A stretch of DNA of 64,000 nt from Spirodela intermedia (GCA_902729315.2 LR746278.1:327501-391500), one strand, 5' to 3'. Positions 1 through 19,181 are shown, numbered from the stretch's first letter. Program-made: numbers and translations. Notes: generated by a model from the letters alone, not told the origin.

Positions 1-1048
1 TATAAGAGGGTCCCTCCTTCTCGCTTGCTCGACAGCTGGCGCGGGGTTAACCACACGACCCCGTTGGAGAGTTGACTTTCGAGTAGGCTTGAAAACCCGC
101 TTCATGGAGGGGAAGGGGAGCTGGGTGGGGCCGGTCTCCGGTCTTGCGTTCGCATCTGGGCCCCAACAAGAAAGGCGCAACAGAGGTGGGCCCCTTTCTC
201 TTAAAGAACCTGGTCGTTGTGAACCGGTTCCGATTGAATGACCTAAACTTTCGGCGAACGACACACGTTATGGCAGCTCCACACCCCCCACCCCCCCTGC
301 CCTTCCTGGGTCTACCACAGCGCTCGCGCGCGCGAGAGAGAGAGAGGCCCGTATCGGTTCTATTTATCGGGTCGTCGTGTACGGATTGGTGTTGGTTTCT
401 TCTGTTGAATCAAACGGCTCTAAGAGCTCTCTCTCTCTCTCTCTCTAAGGGTGCCTACCTCCCTCTACTTTTATGAGGGTGTGCAAGAAGGTTGGAGGCT
501 GATTCCCTCATATGGTATGAATATCCGTGCATCATTGGGCCATATGTTCGTTGCTTTGACTAATCACTTAGAAGACCTGATAGATTGATTGATCATGTGT
601 TATAGACGGAGGAGTGAAGGAGGGATGGTGAGCTCGTTCCCCTTCTTAGAGAGTTACCCCAAATGGAAAGAGGGACGGCCCCCCGGAATCTGCGCGAGAG
701 GAAACTGGGGGGGCGGGGGCAGGTGTCAACTAGATTGACGAGTTCTGCGTGGCGGGGAGTGCGGCGACCTAAGCGGCCGGAGGTGGGTGGACGGGTCAGA
801 CGGTGACCTCCTTTGACTAGGGCGCCAGGAAAGAGAGAGAGACGCCGTTACGAGATCAAATCACATGCTCGGGGTCATCGTCTCCCCCCACGCCCTCCTC
901 ACATTTAATGAGGACTCGGGGAGTAGGGCGATCCTTCCCTTCCTCCCTGCCGTGTTGCATCGGCTTCCTCCACCTCTGACCCGCCACCTGTCTCCATCAG
1001 CGCTGACGCACCACCTGCCGTCACCCCAGATCCTTCTTCCTCGTTCAA

Positions 1049-1080
<32 letters not shown>

Positions 1081-1255
1081 GCGTGCCCTTCTTAACGCCC
1101 TACCCTGGGCACCTGTGGAAGGGCTTCCACAGTTTCTCTGCCACCGAGACGTCCCTTCCCTCCCTCCTCCCCAACTCTCTCTCTCTCTCTCTTTCTTGCG
1201 CGCGCGAGTGCCTGTTGCGTTTGCTCTGGTGCAGTTCTTGTGCCGGGGGAACTAT
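1..1255 (+). promoter_or_regulatory. Upstream region and 5' leader of the WRKY gene, with W-box cores
   Basis: No gene is visible here. TTGAC W-box cores occur at 72-76, 556-560, 735-739 and 813-817 on the plus strand and at 725-729 on the minus strand; three of them (72, 556, 813) are followed by T, the preferred W-box form. WRKY factors bind TTGAC[C/T], so auto- or cross-regulation is an inference. Two pure CT tracts (1049-1076 and 1175-1193) lie in the probable 5' leader just before the start codon. No convincing TATA box was found. Confidence 0.45.
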
Positions 1256-3610
1256 ATGGACAAGAAAGATGGTGGCGGAAACAGCAGAAGATGCGGTGGG
1301 GTGAGCGTGGACACGGTCGTCGAACCCGTCGGCTTTCTTGGCTTCAAGCCCGACGTCCTCAACTCCTTCCTCGGATCGAGCCGCGCCTCCCTCAAGACCG
1401 AACCCAGCGCCGGTTCCTCGCCGCCCGCCTCCTCTGGCGATGACGACGAGCGGCAGCGTGTGGACGAGATGGACTTCTTCTCCGGCGAGAAGAAGAGGAA
1501 GGTCGAATTCTCCCCTTCCCGCGCGGAGAACGTCGAGCTGAAGGCCCCCTCGACGGGTACCGTGAAGAAGGATCTCTCCGTCGAGCCCATCAACGTGAGC
1601 CACTGATCCATCAGAGCATGGTTGGTCTTTACGAACCATTCATTCTCTTATGCCTGAAGAGCTCTCTTGCCATGGCAGACGCGATTGCACCTGCTGACCG
1701 CCAACACCGGCAGCGACCAGTCGACGTTGGACGACAGCATGTCGGCCAACGAGGACGAGAAGGAGGACAAGAGTGAAGTAAGTGACCCCGCTCACCCCCT
1801 TAAAATGAATGATTATCCCGACGGCGACGACCGAGTTCACGGTGCTGACCAGATTGTCCCGTGCTCAGCTGGCGGCTATGCAGGCGGCACTGGCGAGGAT
1901 GAAAGAGGAGAACCTGAAGCTGAGAGGAACCCTGAACAATGTATCGGCCGGCTACAACGCGCTGCAGATGCACCTCATCCAGCTGATGCAGCAGCGGAGC
2001 CAGATTAACGGCAACGCCGACAACCATGAGGTGGGCAGCCATCTGTGTTGATTATATTGATCGGCCAATCTCTGATGGATGTTCCTCAATCCTGGGTTCG
2101 TAAAATGTAGATCTATCTAGATTTAGGCTGACGTCTGATGACGCCTGATCTCAGGGCGTGGACGAGAAGATCGAAAACATCAAGAAGCACCACAGCTCGG
2201 TTCCGAGCATCGTTCCAAGGCAGTTCATGGATCTCGGCCTGGCGTCGGTGGCCGACGAGGCATCGAATTCCTCGACGGAGGAGGGGAGCCCAGGGCGCTG
2301 CGACTCGCCGCCCAGCAATGCGGATGTGGCTTCCACGGACTACCGCCTGCAGATGACCGGCGTCAAGGCCGGCGACGGAGATGCCGCCGCCTTCGATCAC
2401 GACAAGCCCGGCGACGCCGACGACGGCGGGGAGGACAGCACAGGCAGAGAAGAATCCCATGGCTGGGCCTCCAACAAGGTGCCCAAGATTAACCCCACGG
2501 CCACGGCTGCCTCCGAACCGCCGCAGGAGGCCATCATGAGGAAGGCGCGCGTCTCAGTCCGAGCCCGCTCAGAAGCCCCCATGGTACTATTGGTGTTATT
2601 ACCCAGCTTCTCTCATCAGGTTTTTTTTTCTTCTATTATTCTCTCGGCGGTATCATTGACCCTTGTGAATTGGCGCCTGTAGATAACCGACGGATGCCAA
2701 TGGAGGAAGTACGGTCAGAAGATGGCCAAGGGCAATCCCTGCCCGCGGGCTTACTACCGCTGCACCATGGCGGCAGGTTGCCCCGTCCGCAAGCAAGTAA
2801 GAATCTTTCTTTCCCTCAATTACGCCGCTTCAGACGATGGAGCCTATTGATGTTTTTGACCAGGTGAGCTGATCTGGCCCGTGATCCCCGTATGAACAGG
2901 TTCAGAGGTGCGCTGAAGACCGGTCGATCTTGATAACCACGTACGAGGGGACCCACAACCATCCGCTGCCCCCGGCGGCGATGGCGATGGCGTCGACGAC
3001 GTCGGCGGCGGCTTCCATGTTGTTGTCTGGGTCCATGCCGAGCGCTGATGGGATGGTGAGCTCCAACGGAGTGATGAGCTCCAACTTTCTAGCGCGGACG
3101 CTTCTGCCGTGCTCCTCGAGCATGGCCACCATCTCCGCCTCCGCCCCCTTCCCCACTGTTACCCTCGATCTCACCCACCCACCCGCTCCGCTCCAGTTCC
3201 AGAGGCCGCAGCAGCAGCAGCCGCCGCCTCAACCGCCGGTCATGGCGGCGCCTCCTGCGGGGATGCCGCAGATCTTCGGCCAGGCGCTTTACAGCCAGTC
3301 GAAGTTCTCTGGTTCGCAAATGTCGAAGGACACCGCCGAGCAGCCGCATTTCGCCCACTCGATGGCGGCGCCTGTGCAGCAGCTGCCGCCATCGTTGGCC
3401 GACACGGTGAGCGCTGCGACGGCCGCCATCACGTCGGATCCCAACTTCAAGGCGGTGCTCGCAGCCGCCATATCCTCCATCATTGGCGGCGCCGGCAATC
3501 AAGGAAACAGCGCCAACACGCTTAACATCCTTAACGCCCTCAACGTCAACCCCGCCACCACCGTCACGAGCAACGCCTGTGAGGGCGGTGGCAAGAAGCA
3601 CGGCGTGTAG
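1256..3610 (+). CDS. WRKY transcription factor, group IIb (WRKY6/31/42-like)
   Basis: Six exons join in frame: 1256-1594, 1679-1777, 1869-2030, 2155-2583, 2683-2796 and 2900-3610, giving 617 residues. Every intron is GT-AG and in phase 0. The single WRKY domain has WRKYGQK at about residues 350-356 and a C-X5-C-X23-H-X-H zinc site ending in HNH at about 400-402, which is the group II pattern. The domain is split by an intron between RKQ and VQR, typical of group IIb. Upstream, residues about 147-195 form a leucine-rich coiled-coil segment ([13 protein letters not shown]), and a basic KKRK stretch near residue 80 is a likely nuclear signal. The tail is Ala/Pro/Gln-rich. This family binds W-boxes and controls senescence, phosphate and defence genes. 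The start at 1256 was chosen because an earlier in-frame ATG (1115) lies in the CT-rich leader. The subgroup is secure; the orthologue is not. Confidence 0.93.
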
Positions 3611-4940
3611 CTGAACATCTTTTTTTTTTTTTTGGGGGGCATTTTTGACATCATCTTCCATTCTTTTAATCCGTCTTCGCGCAGAAATCACTTCCTCATT
3701 CCTCCTTGAACGTGAAGGCTTGTTTCTTTTTGGTCTTCTCTCTTCTCTGTCTTCCTGAAAGGGTTAGCGGAAGGGCTTATGAGACAAGGGCTTCACTGTC
3801 TCTCTCTCATCAGCTAACTGTTCTTGCTTTCTTCTCGTTCAAACCTTTCAATACAAATGAAAAATAGAAAGAACAGAGTTTGACAACAGAGTTTGACCTG
3901 TGATTCTCACCGCAAACAGATGAACATCCTCGTGGTCGTCGACGTCATCGTCTCTCTGGTAAGGTTGAAAGGGCTGGGGGAGGGAGGTGTGAACGGGGGA
4001 GTGAAGCAGATGACCCCTCCGCGCTAAAAACTGCGGGGTCAGCAGCTTTGAACAGGTCGCCGGGAGATTCGTCATCTGGCGCCGGCCGGTGGGTCTGCCG
4101 CAGAAGACTCGGTCAAAGAACTCGTCCTCCAGGAGCTGCACGCGGAAGGAAGACATGCGAGGGCGGGCGAGACAGAGACCCTCGTTCCGTCGTCAAAGTA
4201 GCAGCGAAAACGACTCCGGGAGATGAGGGAGACGGATGCATCTTCGTACATGTCCGTGAGAGATGATCCTACAGGCAGGAAAGGTCAACCTACCCAGCCG
4301 CCAGGTTTGAGAATAAGGGTGGGATCCCCGAGCCAGAGAGAGCAACGGGGAGGGAGAAGACCAATTAGACACGGCAACGGCAGATGGAGACGGCGGGGGA
4401 ATCCGCGACCGTGGCGACGGCGTTTCGTGGAGGCGCCGCCGCCGTCTCGCGGATTAACTAGCAGTGTGGGTCTACTTTCTGACCGGTGAGGTACGAGACA
4501 AGGCTACGTGGGGCGCTTGCCAGCCAACGGTTGCTGACAAGGTCAACCTTCCTCTTCCGGTTTCTAGCAAACCCGTCAAAACCTTATCCATCCGGTCCCC
4601 GGACGCCAGTTCCATTAAACAGACACGTATAAACTATCAAAATCTCGTATTATCCGGCTTAGTATCTGCCATTATTTGAGAAAATAACGGACGAAACTCG
4701 GAGGCAGATTCCGATCAGCAAAAGTCAACGGCCATCCGGGCGAGACTTGGGGGAGGTGAGGTGGGGTGGGATTTGCATGGCGGAGCAGTCTGAGGGTGGT
4801 AATGAGCCATAAATGGCGATGTCAGAGCGGTGCCCATGATACATACATATATCTATATATGTATATATGCATATACATATGTTAAAGCCGAGACATTAAG
4901 CAGAGAGCGACCGAGGTCCACGAGAGTGAAAGGGTTCAGT
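3611..4940. other. Intergenic region between convergent WRKY and phytepsin genes
   Basis: This region holds the 3' flanks of the two convergent genes. A T-run at 3620-3634 follows the WRKY stop codon. An AT-alternating stretch at 4848-4882 lies just beyond the protease stop. Short open frames here (for example 3848-4156 on the minus strand) show no recognisable domain, and I see no other gene. Confidence 0.5.
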
Positions 4941-10241
<5,301 letters not shown>

Positions 10242-13200
10242 TCAGTAGTTGTGCTGCCACATCTGGTGGGCCGCGGCGGGCGGCGCCGCCGGCCCCTGGG
10301 AGCCGCTCAGCCGCGCGTCGCCGGGGCTCTGGAGGTGCTCCTGCTGGCCTGTGGCGGACCCTTGGGAAAGGTAGAAGTTGGGGTACCCGGCGGCGCCGCC
10401 GTAGGGGGACGGCTGCTGGCTCTGCCGGAAACCGCCGTGCTGGTTCGGACCCTGGTGGAGGTTGTAGTAGGCGGCGCCACCTGACAGCCCCGACACCGCC
10501 GCCCTCGAGCCTCCCCCGTGCAGCCACATCGAGCTCTCGTTCTGGAGCTTCATTAAGAAAAGAAGTCCACAAGCAAGCAACGGTTAATTACAGGCTGCAG
10601 TTGACTTTTGAGCCCAAAAAGTCAACAGGGAATGCAGAAGATAAAGAAGAAGCCAAAACTGGAAGCCCAATCACCTTGGGATTGAGCGGTGAAAAGGAGA
10701 ATGCTAAAAGACGCCCCGAGAGCTCACCTGCTGGGGAGGGGCGTATTGGCTCTGCTCCTTGTACTGAGCGTTCAAGATGTCGTCGTACGCCGCCACCGAG
10801 CCGACCGACGCACCGGAAGGGTTCAACAGGAGGTTCCCCGGCATGCTGGGGGAGCCGCCGAAGCCCGCCAAGCCGGAGGGCACGGCGGCCGACAGGGGCA
10901 GGTTGCCGACGGCGGTGCTGTTCTTGTACTGCGGCAGCGTGTACTTCAAGCCTGCTGCGTGGAGCGCCGCCACCGGAGATTGATGGTAGGTGGTGCTGCC
11001 GGCGAGCGCCTGCTGGAAGGCAGCGGCGGCGGCGGAGGGCATGTAGGTGTAGCTCGGAGGGAGGTACGGTGGGTAGCTTATCATGTTGGCGAAGTGCCCC
11101 AGAGGAAGAGTGGGCTGAGAGTACTGGGGAACTGGCGGCAGGTGCTGGGGAACAGCCGGTCCGGCCGGAATGCTGGTGGCGGCTAAGCTCTGCAGGGCCG
11201 GCGGAGCTGCACTAAAGCCGCCGCCTGGCTTCACAGTCTGCAACCAACAGAGAGACGGCAGCAGCAGAGGAGGGGATTCAGTGACGTTTATGGATCATAC
11301 CAAAAGAAATTTGTAGAAAAGAAAAGAAAGAAAACCAATTCCAACAACTTGATTTCACAGGTTCCCGACAAGTCAACCCGAGGCAAGTAAGAATAAAGAT
11401 AAGGGTATAACAATCTGGTCAACGGACGATCCCAGGATAAAGGGAGGGCGGCACTCGTCGGAGTTTGAGCGAGTACCTCTGGCATGGAGACGGTGGGCCC
11501 ACTGATTGAAGACATCGCAGTGCTGTATTTTGTGGGCATCGACTGTGTTGCAAGCAGGGACGAGTGAGGCAGATCGTATTCTTGCGGTGGGACGACTGAC
11601 GCCAGCAAGTTGCCGGGTAAGGAACTGGGGTAGGCCTGCTGCATAAGATGAAGAAAGGGAGAAAGAGGCAGAGGGGGAGAAGTCAACATAGAAGTCAGAC
11701 GTCGGTAATTAGATGGTAACATAAACTTTTAAAATATATAGCTCAAAAGATGATGAAAACACTAAAAATCCAGCAAAGCACTGAAGAACATAGTGCGATT
11801 TGCTATATAGGGGCTGGTCAGAAGAGGTCCGGCCCCATTTCATAGTTCACCCTAAGCAAGTCAACGTATTTCAGAGCATAACTGCTAGGATGACGCAGTG
11901 GCAGCGGAGAGCTTAATAAATGAGAGAGCTGCACCATGGTGAAGCGTACTTCTGCCAAAGGATCTATTGAAAATAATTATCCAAGAGCACGTTTGTTATG
12001 TACTATGACCAACTTTATTTCATGAATGATATCACAGACGACTTTTTCTCGAAAAAAAATAAAAACAAAACAAATAAATCTAACAGTGAAGCAATAGCAA
12101 CCAATTCAACAGTAACTCTCGCCTAGAAATAGTCAGACTAACACAAACGGTCCAAGGACTGATCTCTGGGTCATCATCTGGCCCCACGATTTGGGGATAT
12201 CAGTGATCAGCTGGTACAATTCAAATGGATCCCATCCGCACTCTGAAGAACATGGGCAAACCCTAAACTACTAATGGGTCCATCTTCTGGGGAGAAGAGG
12301 TCCCAAGAGATCAAATTTCTCCACTGAAAAATAAAACCTAGACAGATTCCCTCCAGAGTCAGAGGACAGTCATCACAGCAAAAGAAGAGAAATTAATCTC
12401 TCCTATCACTTTAAAGGACTATATGAATCTGCGGTGGTCAAAACTATGGCCCACCCACCTGAATGCCCCAGAGATCCATCTGAGGCAACGGTAGCACAGC
12501 CCACCCACATCAAATGCCAACCCACAATAAGGCATTCAGTATACCTGTTCCAGAGACCAATGGAATGATCTGTCCAAAGACGCCTGCTTCTTCCCAAAGA
12601 TCCCACCTTGAACTATGTTACTGAAAGCATACCACCCCTAGAACCAATTCACAAGAGGGCTGGCTCGCAGCCTACCCGTTTAGAGACAACTGTGATAGAT
12701 TAGAGGACAGAGCATCTAGACTTCCTCTCTTACTACCTCGAGTGCCCTCCCCCTCTCCTAATTTTCCACTAGTCATACACTGGACAAGGTCATTTATTTT
12801 AGCTCAAGTACGAGAAATCTAACCGAGAATTGGGGGGGAAGGGGGGGTATAGGATTACCATTACACTTGAGAAAGGAGCAGGGCTCTGCATGTGTGAATT
12901 TCCTTGCACAGAGGCATATGATGGAGCAGCAGTCGGTTCCCCCGTGTTAGAGAAGGTATAACCAGGTATTGAGGACTGTAGTCGATATTGAAGCCCATCC
13001 ATGGCATCAGTGTTTTCTGATCTGACAACATCGGGCTGTGAGGATGAAGGTGCCTCGTAGCTTTCAACATTTGGACTTGATCTATTCTCTGCATTCTCAT
13101 TTAAGGTAACTCCCAGATGTTCATTACTGAAGTATTCGGAATTTCTGCACCCATTGAAGTAGAAAATAAAACAAAATAAAATAAAACAAAATAAAATAAA

Positions 13201-16200
13201 ATAAAATAAAATAAAATAAAATAAAATAAAATAAAAATAAACTAAGATTTTTTTTACAGGAAAGGTACCTAGCATCAGAATCATCAACTGGAGTGGATTC
13301 AGATGTTTCGCATGGAACATCTAGATTGCTATTCTGAGCTTTTGATGCAAATGGTCCAGAAAAGGCAGCGTTTATACCCGATCCAAAGGTGCCAAAGCTC
13401 AAATACGAACAGTCAGCGTTTGTAACCTGAAGATGGTTTGGAATTATAACTGCAGGGTTATCCTCTGCATGTGTGACAGATGCATCCTCCTTTTCCAAAG
13501 TAAGCCGTCGCAGGTTAGATGTGGCCGCAGGTACCTCCTCGTCGCCAACATCAACTGGAAAGTGCACAAAAAATATGAAATATATATCAGAACCCAGTAC
13601 TTATAAAGCTGACGATTAGAATAAAGGTAATACTAAACTCTGAATCATCATTCAAGTCTCATATGAATTCTCTAGGTTCTATCAATCAATGTGGATATTA
13701 AAATCAAAAGCTTACTCTCATCCGAAGCATACTTCTCTAAGTAAATCACAAGACAGCGTAAGTAGATAGAAAAGGTAGGAAGTATTCATCGAGTACAATG
13801 CTCTGTATCAAAGTTTGCCAGTTTGCCAGCTTCCCAACACACAAACTGGAAAGAACTAACTTAGATTATCTTGACCGAATCTACTTCAAATATGTTATAT
13901 AGATCAACACTGATCGTTCCTTCTTACACCAAAAATAACTCAAGCCAATGAATGCAGGGCTGAGCCAGCATGGAACAGATTTTTAGAGTATCATAAAAAC
14001 TGGAGAAAACTTGATTCAACTCTGTTTAAATCCAGAATGTCACTGACAAAACTAGTAGCTATCGCGTGTTGCTTGAAGCAATAACACCATTGCTCGAAGC
14101 AATGACACCATTGCTCTAAGCAATGCCATCAGTTTTGAAAAATAGAAATTCACGTGAAATTGGATTTCTGAATCTACTGCACCAGAGAGACTATTCATAG
14201 TTACTTAAAAACCATAGTAAACTAATAGATGTACACATTTTGCTGACTGATTTAATCTTCCAAAAAGCAAAAATATCACATAAAATGTACAACAGCAGTG
14301 TTGAAAAAGTTGCTAATTGGATCATTTAATTCTCTTCTTAAGCAATGTAACAATAGGGAAAGGTGGTAGTTTAATGAAGAGAAACAACAGAAAGATATTT
14401 TTGAAATTGTTTGAGCGAAGTTTCACAAAACCCCAGACATGATAGTACCTCTTCAATATTACATTTCTTGCAGTGTCTATGGTCAGATTTTATAACTAAA
14501 ACAGAGATGACGACGGTAACTAATGAAGATCAGACAAACATAAGCATACTTGATTTATATATTGTTATATCAACCATTTGCGGAATGTACTAGCTTGAGG
14601 TTTCTGAACAAAATAAATTGCAACTTTAGAAAGGAAAACAAAAGTCAAGAATGTGCTACAAGAAATCTGGTAATCAAAGGGCCGGGCCCTTTATATCCTG
14701 CGTCCATCTGAGACCAAACCCTGAAAACCGTCGAAAATGTGCTTTGAGCTAGGCCATATGAAACCAGGCGCAATGGGCCAGGGTGGTCAACATTTTTTTG
14801 GTGTGGTTACAGACTTGTTAGGCTGAGCCAGGGGTTCTGGAAGAGGAATGGGCAAGGAGATTGGTTCTGGTCAGTCCTCGTGGCAAAACAGTACCCAAGC
14901 CTTGGATAGGCTAGGCACTCAAAATTCTGTCCAAGACCCTGATTAGTCCAAACCGGGAAAGATCTTGATATATATACGGGATGTAAACAAACATTTTTCA
15001 CAGATAAATAAAACTCGTAATCGATCTTAACCTGTTCAAAGTCAATAGAGAGTTATAATGGCACTAAAGAGCCAAGGAAGTGCAAGAATGCTTCATAAAC
15101 TTACCTTCATTATGCTCAAAATTGTGTATCTCAGACTGAAAAGAGCTAGTATCCTTAGTTGAACCACCATCCAAACCAGAATCCCTTCTAGAATTATCCA
15201 GATGTGGCTGCCGGTCAGATGTTGTTATAGGTCGAGAAGAATCTTCTGCTAGAATAACACCCTCGATATTTCCTTGTACACGAATCTCATCTAATTGCGA
15301 GCCATGATGCAAATCAATGCCATCAACAGGTAAGTTCGATGATGTGGATGGGTCAGCAAAACCACCAGATGTCCCACGTGTTTCTAAAAGAGAGGATCCA
15401 GTTCCTGCCTTTGGTTGATCTACCAACAGCCACTCATCATGAGATAAGTGCTGAGCCACAGAATCACCTTGCTCAAAAAGGATATTAGAATCACCAGGCA
15501 TGGAACTTTCACGGTGTGATTCTGACGGCTTAACCAGTGAGCTCGGTGCCTTAGCACCAAAGTGCTGACTGGTAGGCAGAATTACATCATGAGATGAATC
15601 GGAGTTAGTCGGAGCAACTGGTGCTCTGACAACCTTGCCTGGAGGTCTACCCATCTTCACAATATCAGCCAATGTTCGCTGGCCCGCCATCCCAGTCCAA
15701 GCATTCTGGACTCCTGTTGAATATTGTGAAGACAGGTTGTCAGGAGTCAGAGTAGAAGATCCTGCAGCCTCCAAGGGGACAGAATCACTGCAACATGAGA
15801 AGAGGATATGGTTACAAAAAGTGCTAAATAACAAGATCATAATGAACCTTTGATTCAAACCACCAGAAAAGAGTTTAATAATAGACATGTCTACAGGAGA
15901 AAAAACGAAACATGATACAACCAGAATGAATCACTGGTGGCATCCAAAGAAAGCATCAGCATCCCTCCAGAAGAACTACAACACAGATATTGATATTGAA
16001 TAAAATTTTAACCACTTCTATATGCAGAGCTTCATTTCTTCTTTTTACCTTCCAAGGACACCAATCACGAAGAGAGATGGGATACTGTCTACACTGAATG
16101 AAATAGATGAAGCAACTAGTTATTTCTCTAGCAGAAGCATATGAGCTTCTTTATAAAGCGATTCTACTACCCAACTTCCGGTCACCATAATTCATCACGA

Positions 16201-18739
16201 CAATTTATATATAGGTGCCAATGTTAGTTTTGGACTGATAGGGTAGGCGCACAGCTGAAACCTATCGTGACAAAAGTAGGATATTGCTATTAAAATTTTC
16301 ACTTCATTTAGATTGCTTCTGGGTTTCAAATGTGTAACAAGCAATGCCCGCGAAAAACAAATGTATAAATCGCAAAAACGGCCCTCATGTCCTACTTGTC
16401 TCCGCTTGCTCACCACCTCTATCATTGGAATGGAAAAGGGATTATAGGAATGGATAGAGGGAGGGATTAACAAATGAACATGGAAACTATATAGTACTAA
16501 TTTCGCCTGTAGATAGCTTTTTCAATTAACCTCATTACATACGATTTCTTTAATTCAGAAATAAAAGAAATCATTTCAAATTGTGAATTCGACAAAACTG
16601 TAGGCTAACAGCTCAACTCCTAGTTTGATCTGGTACACCTTAGACATACATGTTGGTGTTGATGTTGGATACCGACAATACCAAATTTATAATCTTCATG
16701 ACTATATCCGAAAAAAGTTAAAAGTTTAGAGATGGAAAAAGCCAACTGTCTTAACTTTTGGGGCAAATAAACAGGAAGGTTCTCGTTACTAATATTAGGA
16801 GCAGCAATTCCTTGACATAGAGACCAGGGCCGGCCACAAATAACAAAATGTAAACAAGAAATAACTTATGCTACATCAGTCGCGACTATGGAAGAGAATA
16901 TGATTATCGAAAAGGTATCAAGGAGTCCTGTGGATAAAGTGCGAAAAAACACAAAATGGCGGGCATAAGTGAAAACTTGATCATTAGCCTCTCCAAATAT
17001 CAAAATCACCTACCTTGATGGTATGGAGCTCTTGGTACCAATTGGGCCCACAACACCAGGTACGGACACTGAGGATGTGGGAATAGCATTTATCCCGGTT
17101 TCTCTCTTGGCCATGGGTTTGCTGTAGTTCGCTGCATGGAGGAGCCGCGAAAAGAAGCTTTGGAATTAGAACTGATGCAAAAGTAGTCCGGAGATTTTAC
17201 TTCTAGATACACAGGAAAATTTGCCAAAGCGAGCACATACCACTGGAGCTAATGTGGGTAGAACCAACACGAGCACCACGATCAGCAACACCTTTAGAAC
17301 CACGATGTGAACTATTTGTCAACCGAGGTCTGGATTCCACAGTTTCCTTTACCTGAACAAAAGACAGAAACATAAGGCCTCATGCGAACAATCTAAGTGA
17401 TTTCAAGAATGAGTATATTATTACATAAGGTTCAGGACTGTGTGCATTTTAAATTGCGAATGGCATGCTGATATGACAATCTATGTGATATAAATAAATA
17501 ATATTTAAACAAAATGTAAACTTAAAATTCATAGCAATGTCGTCATGCCACCTTCGATATTATACTCTGCCTACCAGGGAAATTAAACGAACAGGCCAAG
17601 AAATAATTGAGCGCGGAATCTAAAATTGGAAGACGAAATTAAAAAAATAAATGCAATGTTATCCTTCACTCACATCTTTCTTCTTTTCCCGTTTACTCTT
17701 CACCTCCTGGAAGGAATCTACACAATCGAAAGCAAATGATTATAATCAAACAAAAATGAGCATAAATGATAATACAAGAATGCAACGTGATTGCTGCCGA
17801 AATAAGCAAAATATAACTATATGCCATTCTATCAGAATGCAATATCATTAAAGCTGGAAAGGAAAGATTAAATCCCGAATGAAGCATGTGACACATATGG
17901 CGATACCAAAAGGTCATATGCATTGCAGCAGCAAATAAAGAACGAATGACTATGATGGGCAGAAGCAAGATATAAAATAGATTTGCACAAAATCAACCAC
18001 GTAATTACAGGAACTGCTGGCTGAATTTTCCCCTTTAATACCCAAATCCAAAATTACACAGGAATTCTGAAGACCAAGCGGTGAGATGAACAAAAGAAAC
18101 CAATACCATAACATGTTCAGGAAAACAGGGATTAAGACCGGGTATAATTGTCAGGGATCGAAAGAAAGTGCCCCCAACCAAACCCAAAGCAACCCTCAGG
18201 CTCCTTTCTTTGTTCCCCTCAACAGAAAACGCGGGTCGTCACAGTGGAAGAACGAAAGGAAACTTTCTCGGAGGGATGGGGGGCGTGCTGCTTCCTTTCC
18301 CTCCTCTAGTACCAACGCAAGCGCACACATGAAGAGGAAGAATAGAGAAAGGATCCACCATTCTCTCTCTCTCTCCTCCCCCCCACCCCCAATCCGGGTA
18401 TCGTCTTGTCTCACAGGTATTCATCAGGATTAGAACATCCCATCAACCGAAGAGGACGTACGAGCATAAAAAACAGAGAAGAAAAAGACGGAGTCTCCAT
18501 TACGTCGCCGGTAGCGATTCCCACCGTGGATGCCCCAGACGCACGCCGGAGTAGTTACCTTGGTTGAGGAGGCGGTGGACGGCCTCGCTTGGGTCCATAT
18601 TGCACTCCTTGAGCATAGCGTAGATCTCGTCGTCCGAGAAGTTTCCCCCCACGATCTCCTTGATGTTCTGCAGCATCTTCTTCGTCGTCGAGCCCGCATG
18701 GCCGGGACCCCCTCGCCCGCCTTCCCCGTTGCTGCTCAT
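10242..18739 (-). CDS. GBF-interacting protein 1-like (UBA-like DUF1296) coactivator
   Basis: Ten exons in transcription order: 18739-18559, 17717-17674, 17352-17241, 17131-17014, 15787-15105, 13554-13269, 13144-12859, 11638-11477, 11237-10728 and 10541-10242. All are GT-AG, phases match, and the product is 893 residues. The N terminus (about residues 18-62) carries the GIP1 domain, with KMLQNIKEIVGG and DDEIYAMLKECNMDP, the UBA-like helix bundle of this plant family. It is followed by a basic KSKREKKKD stretch. The remainder is low-complexity, rich in Ser, Pro, Gln and Gly, and ends in MWQHNY. In Arabidopsis GIP1 enhances DNA binding by G-box bZIP factors; a nuclear coactivator role here is inferred from the family. 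The start is the first ATG ahead of the conserved domain. Introns make up about two thirds of the locus. Exon 7 to exon 8 is the least certain join. Confidence 0.88.
13165..13240 (-). repeat. TTTTA pentanucleotide microsatellite filling a short intron
   Basis: A run of AAATA-type pentamers (read as TTTTA/TTTTG on the transcribed strand) occupies most of the 124-nt intron between exons 6 and 7 of the GIP1-like gene (13268-13145). Two C-containing variants near 13171 and 13186 interrupt the array. On the sense strand the array is U-rich, as expected of a plant intron body. Confidence 0.9.
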
Positions 18740-19143
18740 GATTCCGCACGACCCACGGCAAGCGCCACCCAGCTCCTCCTCCCAACCCCCGCCCCCACAG
18801 GGCTCTCGCGCCGCCGCTACAGACCAGGACTGCAACCCAGCAAGCGTCGTCAACTGCGGCGGCCGGCTATCTCCCAATCTTCCCCCCTCCCCACCTCCCG
18901 CACAGCAGCAGCAGCAGCGGCGGCGGCGGCGGAAATGGCGACGAGAGAGAACCAGGGGGACCAGAGGGAGAGAAAGAGAGAGTTAGCGGGAGGCGAACGG
19001 CGAGAGAACAAACCCCGAGCCACAGCGGAAAGCAGAAACGGAAGAGAAAACCCTCGTAGGCCTTCGCTTTCCCTCTATATAATCAATCCCCCGATCCACA
19101 CCGACTGATCTCTATTCGCCCTCCATGGATTGAATTCGAAGTA

Positions 19144-19181
<38 letters not shown>

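Noticed and set aside
3848-4156. 102-codon minus-strand frame downstream of the WRKY gene
   Set aside because: No recognisable domain, no splice partners, and it sits in the 3' flanks of two convergent genes.
13165-13240. Possible CRISPR-like or satellite array
   Set aside because: It is a simple pentanucleotide microsatellite without spacers, inside a eukaryotic intron.
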